Source: Opitutaceae bacterium (lineage in GTDB: Bacteria; Verrucomicrobiota; Verrucomicrobiia; Opitutales; Opitutaceae). Taken from it: 64,000 nt of DNA. Location: positions 73,530 to 137,529 of the forward strand of contig JACKPU010000008.1 in NCBI GenBank assembly GCA_024233285.1, given 5' to 3'. Both the position numbers and the translations under genes were made by a program. The notes beneath the pieces were generated by a model, which was not told the origin of the DNA, did not search any database, and was given only the letters and a program-made list of their open reading frames with translations. This document shows, one piece after another, positions 1-10,715 of the stretch. Within the stretch, counting starts at the first letter, position 1; each line of letters opens with the position of its first letter.

Positions 1-2
1 TT

Positions 3-665
3 CCGGTGCTTTCATTGGGGTGGCCAGCTTTGTTGCTCACCGCTTTTGGCACTTTGGAAAACTCCCAAGGGGCGATTGGACATCACCTGCAGTTGGCCAG
101 CATGGTCGCCCTCGCGCAGTGGATTGTCTATCTGACCAAGGTGCGGGAGGGGCTGCGCGAGGTGTTTTGGCCGAGATTGGCCCACCATCAGCTGGCGGTG
201 CATTGGGCGAAACTTGTGATTGTGGCCGGCTATGTGACTTCCGCCTGTGTCAAGCTCATCGCTTCGGGCGGTTTGTGGCTGGTGCAGTTGCCGGATATCT
301 CCCTGCAACTGATCAAAACGCATGCGAACGTCTACTACGACACGCTGCGTCCGGCCGAAGGCTGGGTGGCGACCCGTCTGCCGTATTTCATATCGGAGCA
401 CCCCAATCTCACGCGTTTGTTTTTTGCGCCGGGATTGGTGTTGGAACTGATCGCATTTGTGGCGTTGGCGGGGCGGGGGAAGGCCTTGCTGCTCGGTGGC
501 GGCTTGTTGGCGATGCACTGGTTGGTGCGTGCGGTGATGAATCTCAGTTTCAGCTCCCATGAATGGCTCTTGATCATCTTCCTGCTCAACGTTCCTTATT
601 GGACTTGGCGTTCCGGTGCGCTGATTAAGTCCAAGTTTTCACCTCCAAAGCGGTCTGGCGCATGA
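3..665 (+). CDS. membrane protein, 5' end outside window
   Basis: The reading frame is open to the left edge, so the gene is truncated at its 5' end; an internal GTG at 6 is only the first start codon available. The visible 220 residues are hydrophobic, with four or five membrane segments separated by short polar loops, and end in a basic tail. The last segments (FSSHEWLLIIFLLNVPYWTW) resemble HTTM/DoxX-like membrane proteins, but I do not recognise a specific family. The next plus-strand gene starts about 135 bases downstream, so operon membership is doubtful. The function is unknown. Confidence 0.6.
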   Translation, partial: PVLSLGWPALLLTAFGTLENSQGAIGHHLQLASMVALAQWIVYLTKVREGLREVFWPRLAHHQLAVHWAKLVIVAGYVTSACVKLIASGGLWLVQLPDISLQLIKTHANVYYDTLRPAEGWVATRLPYFISEHPNLTRLFFAPGLVLELIAFVALAGRGKALLLGGGLLAMHWLVRAVMNLSFSSHEWLLIIFLLNVPYWTWRSGALIKSKFSPPKRSGA

Positions 666-799
666 TAAGGAGCAGCCGAACTGGGTCACGACTTTGCTAA
701 TGATTTGGCCGAATTCAAAAACTCTGGAGAAATTTTGATTTACTTTGGAATTCGCGCCGGGTTCGTTTGTTAGCTGATTTTGTTTGAACAACACGAACT

Positions 800-994
800 G
801 TGAGCCACGACCCATCGCGAAAACATTTTTTTGCCAAGTGCCTCGGCTTTTTTGCCGTAGTCGGCCTCGCCACCAAGACGCAGGCCAAGCCGCGCCCACA
901 GCTGCGCTCATCCGCAGCCGGGCAACGTGATGCCAAGGTGGTGATACCGCAGCCCGAATCACGTGCGGTATCGCGTGGCAACCCGGCCGCTTAA
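800..994 (+). CDS. 64-aa leader protein of the alternative complex III operon
   Basis: A GTG start gives a 64-residue protein with a basic N-terminus (SRKHFFAK), a hydrophobic stretch (CLGFFAVVGLATKTQA) that looks like a short signal or Tat-like leader, and a Pro/Ala/Arg-rich tail. It ends 27 bases before the pentaheme cytochrome gene in the same direction. The signal-like N-terminus and tight position argue for a real small gene, although no good ribosome binding site is visible. It may be a periplasmic accessory peptide of the complex. That role is inference; I recognise no domain. Confidence 0.5.
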   Translation: MSHDPSRKHFFAKCLGFFAVVGLATKTQAKPRPQLRSSAAGQRDAKVVIPQPESRAVSRGNPAA

Positions 995-1021
995 CGCCGC
1001 ATCCCGGAGACCTACTGTCCC

Positions 1022-1678
1022 ATGTCCAAGCTGTTTCCCAAATCGGCCAACAAGCTGCCGTTACAGATCATTATCTATCTCTTCGTGCTTGGCGGCCTCG
1101 CCACCGCCGGCGTGAGTTATTACATGACGCCGAGCTACACTCGCGTTGGCTATGCTCCGGTTCAACCTGTGCCGTTCAGCCACGCGATCCACGCGGGCCA
1201 ACTAGGTATCGACTGCCGTTATTGCCACGTGGGTGTTGATAAAGGCCCGGTTTCGACGGTTCCCGCGGCGCAGACCTGCATGAACTGCCATAATCAGGTC
1301 AAAATCGACAGCCCGCTCCTCGCCGTCGTGCGCGAGAGCTATGAGACCGGCAAGCCCGTGCCTTGGGTCAAGATTCACCAAGTGCCCGACTACGTTTACT
1401 TCAACCATGCCGTGCACATCAATCGCGGCGTGAGCTGTGTTGAGTGTCATGGACGCATCGACGAGATGGACACGGTCGCCCATAGCAAGCCGCTCAGCAT
1501 GAGCTTCTGCTTGGATTGCCATCGCAATCCCGAACAGGTTGTCCGTCCGCTCGACAAAGTCACTGATCTCGCCTGGACACACCCTGAAGGCGAGGAGGGT
1601 CAGCTGCGCGATGGCGCGAAGTTTGTCCATGACTGGAATATTAAGCCCCCGCAAAGCTGCTCAGGCTGTCACCGATGA
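1022..1678 (+). CDS. actA: alternative complex III pentaheme cytochrome c, ActA
   Basis: This 218-residue protein has one N-terminal membrane anchor (about residues 13-35) and exactly five CxxCH heme c sites: CRYCH, CMNCH, CVECH, CLDCH and the near-terminal CSGCH. This is the pattern of ActA, the periplasmic multiheme subunit that takes electrons from the iron-sulfur subunit of alternative complex III, the bc1 replacement in many bacteria. Extra histidines between the sites can serve as distal ligands. The stop codon overlaps the next start (ATGA), so ActA and ActB are translationally coupled. Length and position as first large gene of the act operon fit the family well. Confidence 0.93.
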   Translation: MSKLFPKSANKLPLQIIIYLFVLGGLATAGVSYYMTPSYTRVGYAPVQPVPFSHAIHAGQLGIDCRYCHVGVDKGPVSTVPAAQTCMNCHNQVKIDSPLLAVVRESYETGKPVPWVKIHQVPDYVYFNHAVHINRGVSCVECHGRIDEMDTVAHSKPLSMSFCLDCHRNPEQVVRPLDKVTDLAWTHPEGEEGQLRDGAKFVHDWNIKPPQSCSGCHR

Positions 1679-4600
1679 AACGCAAATTTCACCATCCCGC
1701 TCCGTCTGAAAACGAGCTGAAGCACGGCCCGAAGTATTGGCGCAGTCTCGGCGAACTGGCTGCCACGCCTGGTTTCAAAGACCAATTGGCGCGCGAATTT
1801 CCCGAGGGCGCGGACTCCATTGAGGGCGTTGATCGCCGTCATTTCATGAAGATCATGGCCGCCTCGTTCGCGCTGGGCGGCGTGGGTCTGGCCGGCTGCC
1901 GTCGCCCGGAAGCTCACATCATGCCCTTCGGGAAATCCGTTGAAGGTGTGATTCCGGGTCTTCCCCTCTACTTCGCCACGGCGATGCCGTTGCGCAAGAG
2001 CGCCATTCCGCTGCTCGCCGAAACCCATCAGGGGCGTCCGACCAAGATCGAAGGCAATCCGTCCTACACTCCGCACGGTGGCGCCAGCTCACTGCTTGCC
2101 CAAGCCTCGGTGCTTGATCTTTACGATCCGGATCGCGCACGCGCTCACACGCAGAACGGCGCCACGCTGACCGGTGCCGCAGCCAAGGATCTGCTCGCCG
2201 CATTGGGCAAGGACAACGCCGCCAACGGCGGTGCCGGCTTGGCGTTTCTCGCCGGTGAGTCCAGCTCACCGACCCGAGCCCGTCTCGTGGCGAAACTGCG
2301 CAAACAGTTCCCCAAGGCCATCTGGGCCGAATACGAGCCGCTGCAGGACGAGCCGCCAGTGGCCGCCGCCAAGGCCGCCTTTGGTCGTGCGGTGAAGCCG
2401 GTCTACCGTTTCGGCAAGGCCAAGCGCATCGTTTCGGTCGATGCCGACTTCCTGCATGCGGAAAGCGGCAGCCTGTATTACGCCCGCGATTTCGCCAAGG
2501 GTCGCAAGGTCGTCAAACGCGACGACCCGATGAACCGCCTGTATGTCGCCGAAAGTGCTTTCACGCTGACCGGTTCGATGGCTGATCATCGGTTGCGTCT
2601 CGCGAGCAGTCACATGTTGGCGTTCTCCGCGGCCTTGGCTAACAAGGTCATGGGCGCCTCGCCGCTCGACGTGCTCTCGCAGGGACTCGATTTCCCGCGT
2701 CGCGACGAATGGCTCAAAGCCTGTGCGGAAGACCTGCTCGCTCATCGTGGCGAATGTCTCGTGGTCGCCGGTGCGCATCAGCCCGCCGCCGTTCACGCCA
2801 TCGCTTACGCGCTCAACTCATTCCTCGGCAACATCGGTCACACGGTCGATTTTGTTGAGATCGACGCGAACGAGGCTTCTTCGATTTCCGACCTCGCCGC
2901 TGCCATCAAGGCCGGTTCGGTCCATTCGCTCGTCGTGCTTGGCGGCAACCCCGCTTACAACGCCCCGGCAGATCTCGATTGGGCGGCGTTGCAGAAGTCG
3001 GTGTCGAATGTGATCCGTTACGGCTACTACGTTGACGAGACTTCGCAGGCTGCCGGCACGCACATTGCCGCGACGCATTATCTCGAATCTTGGGGCGATG
3101 CCCGCACGGTTGACGGCACGGTGGTGCCGGTGCAACCGATGATTCTGCCGCTGTTCGGCGGTCTCACTGAGCTCGAAGTGCTCGCGCTGATTCTTGGCGA
3201 AGCCAACACCGATCCATATACGTTGGTTCACTCGACGATCACGAGCCTTGCCGGCGGCGACGCCGAAGTGGTGTTCAAACAGTTCCTGCACGACGGCATC
3301 CTAGCCGATTCCGCTTACCCTGTCGTCAACGTTAAGTATGACCTCAAGGGAGTAGGGGCGCTTTTCAAGAGCACGCCGGCCCCGGAATCGCTTTCGGCTT
3401 CGAACGTGGAAGTGCGTTTCGCAGCGGACCACAAGGTCGACGACGGCCGCTTTAACAACAATGGCTGGCTGCAAGAGTGCCCGGATCCGATCACCAAGAT
3501 CACCTGGGAAAACGCAATCCTCGTCAGCCCGCGCCTGGCCAAGGAACTCGGTTTCAGTCCGACGGAATCAGCCATCCAAGTGGCGCGTGTTCATTTGGCC
3601 GACTCCGACCGCGGCATGGAAATGGCGCCGGTGGGCGAACTCACCATCAATGGCCGCACCTTGCGCGGTCCTGTGCATATCCAACCAGGTCTTTCCAATT
3701 ACACCATTGTCCTCCCGGTTGGCTACGGTCGCACGGTCACGGGCCGCATCGGTGAAGGTTCGGGCTTCAATGCCTACTCGGTGCGCACCGCCATATCGCC
3801 CGCTTTTGCCACGGGGGCCACGCTGCGTCTGACCGATGAGCGCGTCCGCCTCGCAAGCACGCAGGAACACTGGTCGATGGAAGGCCGCGATCTCGTCCGC
3901 GAAGCCAATCTCGACGAAGTGCAGGATCCCTCCAGCGCGGGCTTGGGTTACGTTGAAAAGATCGGCCTCGAGGCGCACAGCCCGCCGATTTACGGCGAAT
4001 CAGGGGAGAAGCTTCCGCTGGCGGTGAAAGCCACCGAGACGCCGCGTGGCAACTCGCTCTACGAAAGCCCGAACTACACCGGCACCCATCAGTGGGGCAT
4101 GAGCATCGACCTCAACACCTGCATCGGCTGCAACGCCTGCGTGGTGGCCTGTCAGGCCGAAAACAACATTCCGATTGTTGGTCGCGACCAGACCTTGCGC
4201 GGTCGCCAGATGCACTGGATCCGTCTTGATCGTTATTACTCCGATGGCCGGGCCGACAGCCGCGCCATGGCCGATCTATTTGGTGGTGAAAGAAGCGGCA
4301 ATCGGGATATCCCTGAGGATCCGCAGGTTTCGCTGCAACCGATCGCTTGCATGCAGTGCGAACTGGCGCCTTGCGAAACGGTGTGCCCCGTCAATGCCAC
4401 GGTGCATGATGAAGAAGGCCTCAATGTCATGGCCTACAACCGCTGTATCGGCACCCGCTATTGCGCGAACAACTGCCCCTACAAGGTTCGCCGCTTCAAC
4501 TATTTTGACTGGAACGACCGCGAGCTGGACAAACTCTATCTCGGGCCGGTTGGTCCGCAGGGCATGCCCGAACTCCTCAAGATGGTGAAGAACCCCGAGG

Positions 4601-5081
4601 TTTCGATCCGCATGCGTGGTGTGATGGAAAAGTGCACTTACTGCGTGCAGCGCATCGAAAACGGAAAGATTCAGCACAAGGTCAAAATGGCCAAGGCTGG
4701 TCGCCCCGGCGATGTCGAGGTTCCGGACGGCACCATCAAGGTGGCCTGTCAGCAGGTGTGCCCGACCGATGCCATCGTCTTCGGCAATATTCTCGACCCC
4801 GAGAGCGAAGTTTCGAAGGCCAAGGCCCGCGAGCAGGATTACGCATTGCTGGGCTATCTCAATATCCGCCCCCGCACCACTTACCTCGGCAAATTGCGCA
4901 ATCCGAATCCGCACATGCCGGATTACCACAAGCTGCCGTTTAGCCGGCAGGAGAATGCCGCCAAGAATCATCCCGCCGGACATGGGGAAGGGCACGGCGA
5001 GGGCAGTCACGGCGAATCTCACAAAACCGAGGGTCACCACGGCTCGGTTGCCGGTCAGAACCGCTTTGGAGGACTTAGCTA

Positions 5082-5082
<1 letters not shown>
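1675..5082 (+). CDS. actB: alternative complex III ActB, molybdopterin-like plus Fe-S subunit
   Basis: The 1135-residue protein joins an N-terminal molybdopterin-oxidoreductase-like domain (about 1-760), which in this family does not bind the cofactor, to a ferredoxin-like domain (about 790-1080). A twin-arginine signal (RRHF, then a hydrophobic stretch ending LAGC) near residues 55-75 predicts Tat export. Four cysteine clusters are visible: CIGCNACVVAC, CMQCELAPCETVC, CIGTRYCANNC and CTYC...CQQVC, for three [4Fe-4S] and one [3Fe-4S] centre in the family. The C-terminal tail is His/Gly-rich (HGEGHGEGSHGES), an oddity that may bind metal. It carries electrons from menaquinol to ActA. Confidence 0.93.
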
Positions 5083-6512
<1,430 letters not shown>

Positions 6513-6524
6513 TCTGTCACGCCC

Positions 6525-7058
6525 ATGTCAGCACAATCATACGGCCTGATAGCCACCTTCGATACCGCCGCCGAAATTTACGAGGCGGCCCAAGAGGTGC
6601 GCGATGCGGGTTACAAAAACTGGGACTGCATTACGCCTTTTCCCATTCATGGTCTGGATGGAGCGATGGGCATGCGCCGATCGATCGTGCCACGAATTTC
6701 TTTGGTCGGAGGCATTATCGGTTTTTGCACCGGAATGTCCCTGATCTTTTGGACCGGTGCGGTCGAGTATCCCCTCGCCGTCGGTGGCAAGCCCTACTTC
6801 AGCCCGATGTTCGCGTTTCCCGTGAGCTATGAGCTGACGATTCTTTTCACGGCGTTTGCCACGATCATCGGTATGTTCGTGCTCAATGGCCTGCCGCGGC
6901 ACTATCACCCGGTGCTCAAATATGACAACATTGCGGCCGGTATGGACGACAAGTTCTTCATCGTCATTGAAACGCGTGACCCGCGCTTCAATGCCGACAA
7001 CACCAAGGCGCTGCTCGTTAAGATCGGCGGCAAGGACATCAAGGAGCTGGAGGCCTGA
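6525..7058 (+). CDS. actD: alternative complex III ActD (DUF3341 family)
   Basis: The 177-residue protein has the DUF3341 layout: an N-terminal soluble ferredoxin-like fold (YGLIATFDTAAEIYEAAQEVRDAGY), two transmembrane helices near residues 60-115, and a C-terminal soluble domain (FFIVIETRDPRFNADNT). ActD is a structural membrane subunit without cofactors in characterised complexes. It lies 12 bases after actC and 2 bases before actE, in canonical operon order. Confidence 0.92.
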   Translation: MSAQSYGLIATFDTAAEIYEAAQEVRDAGYKNWDCITPFPIHGLDGAMGMRRSIVPRISLVGGIIGFCTGMSLIFWTGAVEYPLAVGGKPYFSPMFAFPVSYELTILFTAFATIIGMFVLNGLPRHYHPVLKYDNIAAGMDDKFFIVIETRDPRFNADNTKALLVKIGGKDIKELEA

Positions 7059-7060
7059 GC

Positions 7061-7714
7061 ATGCGTAACGTCTATCTAATTACTGCGCTGGCCGTGGTCT
7101 TGGTCGTTTCCATCTTTGGATTCCGCGGAACCAAGTTTTCTCATCCTCCGATGGATGTTTTCCCGGAGTGGGCCTTTCCGGCCATGCGTCACCAGTCGAA
7201 AGTCAAACCTCAGACGGAGAGCAAATTCTTCGCGGACGGCCGCTCGGATCGGCCGTTGCCCGCCGGCGTTGTGCCGGCCAACTTTGGTCCGCTAGGCGAA
7301 CCGCTGCAAACCGACTCGCATCTGATCACCGGTAAAATGGCCGACGGCACTTTCGCCCGGGGGTTTCCGGACGCCGTCGACGTCAACCGTCAGTTCCTCG
7401 AACACGGTCGCGAGCGCTATTCCATTTACTGCGCGCCCTGTCACGGCGCTCTTGGTGACGGCAATGGCATCACGAAACAGTATGGGATGGGTGCCACGCC
7501 GACCTATCACGATGATCGCCTGCGCACGATGGCAGAGGGCGAGATTTTGAACACGATCCTGCACGGCAAGGGCAATATGCTCTCGTATGCCGACAAACTC
7601 ACGGTCGAGGACCGCTGGGCGGTAATTGCATACGTGCGCGCCTTGCAACGCGCACACAACGGCACGGTCGCCGATGTGCCCGCAGCCCACAAATCGGAGC
7701 TTGGTATCCAATGA
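7061..7714 (+). CDS. actE: alternative complex III monoheme cytochrome c, ActE
   Basis: This 217-residue protein has an N-terminal hydrophobic anchor (about residues 5-22) and one cytochrome c domain with a CAPCH heme site near residue 126. GKGNMLSY near residue 170 offers a methionine ligand. ActE is the monoheme subunit that hands electrons from alternative complex III to a soluble or oxidase-bound cytochrome. The gene ends in a four-base overlap with actF (ATGA). Confidence 0.92.
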   Translation: MRNVYLITALAVVLVVSIFGFRGTKFSHPPMDVFPEWAFPAMRHQSKVKPQTESKFFADGRSDRPLPAGVVPANFGPLGEPLQTDSHLITGKMADGTFARGFPDAVDVNRQFLEHGRERYSIYCAPCHGALGDGNGITKQYGMGATPTYHDDRLRTMAEGEILNTILHGKGNMLSYADKLTVEDRWAVIAYVRALQRAHNGTVADVPAAHKSELGIQ

Positions 7715-8988
7715 GCACGTCTGCTTCCACCGTATCTGTAACCTTGCCGGCAACCGGCTCCACCGCCACCGGTGCGAGCAAAGCCCTCACGATCGGCTTC
7801 GTCGGCATCTTCATCACCGCCTTGGGGCTTCTGCTACCCGGTAATGGCAAAGTTGTGGCCCTCGCATGGCTGGTCGGCGTGTCTTTTTGGACAGCGATTG
7901 CCATTGGCATGCTGCTCTTGGTGATGATCCACCACATCTTTGATGCGTCTTGGTCGGTCGTTCTTCGCCGCCAATATGAGCATGGCTTGGCCGCTTTCAA
8001 GTGGCTCGCCCTGCTGTTTTCACCGCTGATTGTAGTCACATGGCTCAATCCGGGCCTGATCTGGAAATGGACCAACCTCAATTATGAGCTCCACGGCCAT
8101 GGCACGGTAGGGGAGGACGTTCTTTATCTCAAGAAGGCCGCATTCTTGAATCCGACCATGCTCTCGGCGATGACGGCCGGCTTCTTCCTGCTTTGGATCT
8201 GGTTGTCCTATCGTCTGCGCAAAGCGTCCTTTAGCCAGGATACTGATGGCAACATTGGCTGGACCCATATGAATCGTGCGACTGCTGCGTTCGGTATCCC
8301 GCTTGCCGCCCTCGCGCTGACCGGCGCTTCGATTTACTGGCTCAAGAGCTTGGAATATCATTGGTTCTCAACCATGTATGGCGTGTGGTTTTTCGCCAAC
8401 TGTGCCCGAGGTGCGCTCAGCATCGGGGTGATCATCATGGTCTGGCTATATGCCCGTGGTGATTATAAAGGTATTCTCAACAAGAACCACATGCACAGCA
8501 TCGGCCAGCTGATGCTCGCCTTCACCGTCTTCTGGGCTTACGTCTCGTTTTCCCAATACTTCCTGATTTGGAACGCCAATATCCCTGAGGAAACTTTCTG
8601 GTATAACCTGCGCGAAATCAACAACAGCAATGGGGAGCCCAACCAGTGGAAGTGGGTGGGCATGACCTTGCTCTTCGGCCATTTTTTCCTGCCGTTCTTC
8701 GCGTTGCTATCCTATCGGTTCAAGGTGACGCATCACATCATCAAACGCATCGCCTACTTCATTCTGGCGATCATCCTGATTGATATCATCTACAACGTCA
8801 TGCCAGTCCTGAAGGACGTCCATGGCGATCCGAAGCCGTTTCTCTCGCTGAATCTGCTCTGGATTCTCACGGCGGTTGTCGGAGTCGGCGGCGTATGCGT
8901 TTGGGCTTATCTCAAGAGCTTTCCCTCGGCCAAGCTGATCCCGATTCGCGATCCCCGCATCAAGGAGTGCCTGACCCACCATGAGTAA
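7711..8988 (+). CDS. actF: alternative complex III ActF, second NrfD-like membrane subunit
   Basis: The 425-residue polytopic protein has about ten membrane helices after a short Thr/Ser/Ala-rich N-terminus. It is the ActC paralogue found in every alternative complex III and proposed to take part in proton movement. The motif DASWSVVLRRQYEH in the second loop and the surrounding helix pattern are typical of ActF. The next gene starts inside its 3' end (8-base overlap), so the small membrane protein downstream is made together with it. Confidence 0.9.
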   Translation: MSTSASTVSVTLPATGSTATGASKALTIGFVGIFITALGLLLPGNGKVVALAWLVGVSFWTAIAIGMLLLVMIHHIFDASWSVVLRRQYEHGLAAFKWLALLFSPLIVVTWLNPGLIWKWTNLNYELHGHGTVGEDVLYLKKAAFLNPTMLSAMTAGFFLLWIWLSYRLRKASFSQDTDGNIGWTHMNRATAAFGIPLAALALTGASIYWLKSLEYHWFSTMYGVWFFANCARGALSIGVIIMVWLYARGDYKGILNKNHMHSIGQLMLAFTVFWAYVSFSQYFLIWNANIPEETFWYNLREINNSNGEPNQWKWVGMTLLFGHFFLPFFALLSYRFKVTHHIIKRIAYFILAIILIDIIYNVMPVLKDVHGDPKPFLSLNLLWILTAVVGVGGVCVWAYLKSFPSAKLIPIRDPRIKECLTHHE

Positions 8989-9274
8989 TTCCGTTTCTCG
9001 TCCCGCTTCATTGATTTCCGTTTTGGCCATTCTGTGCTGCTTCGGCTTGTTCTTGCTGCTGGTCTATCTGGCCTACCTGCCTAACCAGACTGGCCCATAC
9101 GAACAGATCGGCACTTTAACGCCGGCTGAGCGCAAGGAAAGGCTGGCCGAACTTCGCGCCAACGAGGCCGAGCAATCCAGCTCCTATGCTTGGATCGACC
9201 AATCAGCGGGCGTCGTGCAATTGCCCATTGAGCGGGCCATGGAGCTGACCGCCCAACGCTATCAACGGAACTAA
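8981..9274 (+). CDS. 97-aa single-span membrane protein, ActG-like by position
   Basis: The protein has one transmembrane helix (about residues 10-30) followed by a polar periplasmic part rich in Ala, Glu and Arg (LTPAERKERLAELRANEAEQ), probably helical. A second short motif near the end (AGVVQLPIERAMELTAQRYQ) recalls the conserved segment in membrane cytochrome-associated subunits that reads VVRIPIDRAM in relatives. It overlaps actF and precedes the CcoN-like gene by 19 bases. The position matches the small ActG subunit of some complexes, but sequence alone does not prove identity. Confidence 0.72.
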   Translation: MSNSVSRPASLISVLAILCCFGLFLLLVYLAYLPNQTGPYEQIGTLTPAERKERLAELRANEAEQSSSYAWIDQSAGVVQLPIERAMELTAQRYQRN

Positions 9275-9293
9275 CCGGAGAGCATTTTACGCA

Positions 9294-10715
9294 ATGACCA
9301 CCATCCTGCACAACCCGGCCGCTGCTGAAGTCAGCGACATTGATCGCTCGGCCCGTTGTTCTCTCTCGTTCCTCATCTTTTCGGCCTTGGGCTGGCTGGT
9401 GGCGGGCGGCGTTCTCGCCCTGCTTAACCTGATCCAAGTCCACACGCCTTCCTTCTTGGCGGACTGCGCTTGGTTCAGCTATGGCCGTCTCCAGGCCCTC
9501 CAAGAGACTGCGCTGTTCTATGGTTGGACGGTTAACGCCGGCCTCGCGGTAGGGCTTTGGTTGCTGATCCGCCTTGGTGGTGCTCCCATCCGCGGTGCCA
9601 ACTACGTTGGGGTTGGTGCTGTGTTCTGGAATTTGGGACTCACCCTTGGGCTCGTCGGCATCGCGGCGGGGGAGATGACATCCTTTTCCCTGTTACAGCT
9701 GCCGAGCCATATCCAGCCCTTGATGTTGGTGGCCTTTGCTGCGTGCGGCGCTCCCGGTGTTCTTGCTTGGACTGGTCGGCGGGCTGAATCCACGTATGCC
9801 ACCCAGTGGTATGTGGTGGCTGCGCTCTTTCTCTTCCCGTGGTTCTTCTCCGTTGCGCAGGTCATGCTTCTGTTCGCGCCCGTGCGTGGTGTGCTGCAAA
9901 ATGCCGTCGCGGCTTGGTATGGCCAGAACCTGTTGAGCATCTTTTTGGCGCCGCTGGCGATTGCCGTGCTTTACTACATCGTGCCCAAGATCAAGGGCCA
10001 GGTGCTCCCGACGTATGATTTTGCGATTTACGGTTTCTGGTCGCTTGTCCTTTTCGGCAGTTGGACGGGAGGTCGGCATTTGATCGGTGGTCCGGTGCCG
10101 GCGTGGATTCCGACCATCGCGATCGCCGCGGCCGCTCTCTTGCTGTTCCATCACATCATCGTCGCGCTTAATTTGCGCGGGGTGTTCTCGACCGAGGGCA
10201 ATGTGGTGCTGAAATTCGCCGCTGCTGGTTTTGCGGGTTATCTGCTGACCGGCATTGGTGATGCGGTTTTCGCCATGCGCGGTCCGGCCGTGGTGACGCA
10301 TTTCACCTTTTTTCAGCAAGCTCAACTGCAACTAGCGTTGGCTTCATTTACGCTCATTGTTTTCGCGGGATTGTATTATCTCGTCCCCCGCCTTTTTGGC
10401 GCGGCCTGGCCATCAGCTGGCCTTGTTCGGGCTCATTATCTGGCATCATTGCTCGGATTTGTGGTGCTGGTCGCGAGTCTGGCCATCGCAGGATGGCGTC
10501 AAGGCGTTGCTTTGAACAATGCCGAACTGAGCTTTGTCGCGATTGCGACCCAAACACGTCCGTGGTTGCAAGTGGCCACCGCTGCGCAGGCACTGCTGGT
10601 GCTGGGTAATCTCGCGTTGCTTGTTCATTTCGTTCGCATCCTGTTGAGCAAACCCAAGGCAGAGTCCGCCGCACAATTTCACCAGCCCCAGGCTTTGGAG
10701 GCTTCCGCGTCATGA
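9294..10715 (+). CDS. CcoN-like (cbb3 subunit I) membrane protein lacking heme and copper ligands
   Basis: This 473-residue, about 12-helix protein aligns along its length with the CcoN part of the true oxidase at 55530-57836 (shared GFWSLV, W-x-G-x-x-HL, P-x-W, VPRLF). Its metal sites are gone. The low-spin heme ligand of RPLHT is Q70 (QALQE). The CuB ligand of WYGHN is Q211 (WYGQN). GPHHL is GGRHL, so only H262 remains. The HVH pair that ligates both hemes is Q344 and Q346. The active-site tyrosine position is G255. Family members from oxidases to NO reductases keep all six histidines, so oxygen or NO reduction is not expected. It sits between complex III and two cytochrome c genes and overlaps the CcoO-like gene (ATGA). 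A heme-free scaffold role is inference. Confidence 0.85.
   Translation: MTTILHNPAAAEVSDIDRSARCSLSFLIFSALGWLVAGGVLALLNLIQVHTPSFLADCAWFSYGRLQALQETALFYGWTVNAGLAVGLWLLIRLGGAPIRGANYVGVGAVFWNLGLTLGLVGIAAGEMTSFSLLQLPSHIQPLMLVAFAACGAPGVLAWTGRRAESTYATQWYVVAALFLFPWFFSVAQVMLLFAPVRGVLQNAVAAWYGQNLLSIFLAPLAIAVLYYIVPKIKGQVLPTYDFAIYGFWSLVLFGSWTGGRHLIGGPVPAWIPTIAIAAAALLLFHHIIVALNLRGVFSTEGNVVLKFAAAGFAGYLLTGIGDAVFAMRGPAVVTHFTFFQQAQLQLALASFTLIVFAGLYYLVPRLFGAAWPSAGLVRAHYLASLLGFVVLVASLAIAGWRQGVALNNAELSFVAIATQTRPWLQVATAAQALLVLGNLALLVHFVRILLSKPKAESAAQFHQPQALEASAS

Noticed and set aside
666..799. Sigma-70 promoter for the act operon
   Set aside because: The region is AT-richer than its surroundings, but no -35/-10 pair with proper spacing was convincing. 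A single TTTGGCCGAA at 704 resembles the cbb3 repeats but has no partner.
9294..10715. Functional oxidase or nitric oxide reductase subunit I
   Set aside because: Both need the six conserved histidines, and five are missing here. Homology is clear but catalysis is not supported.
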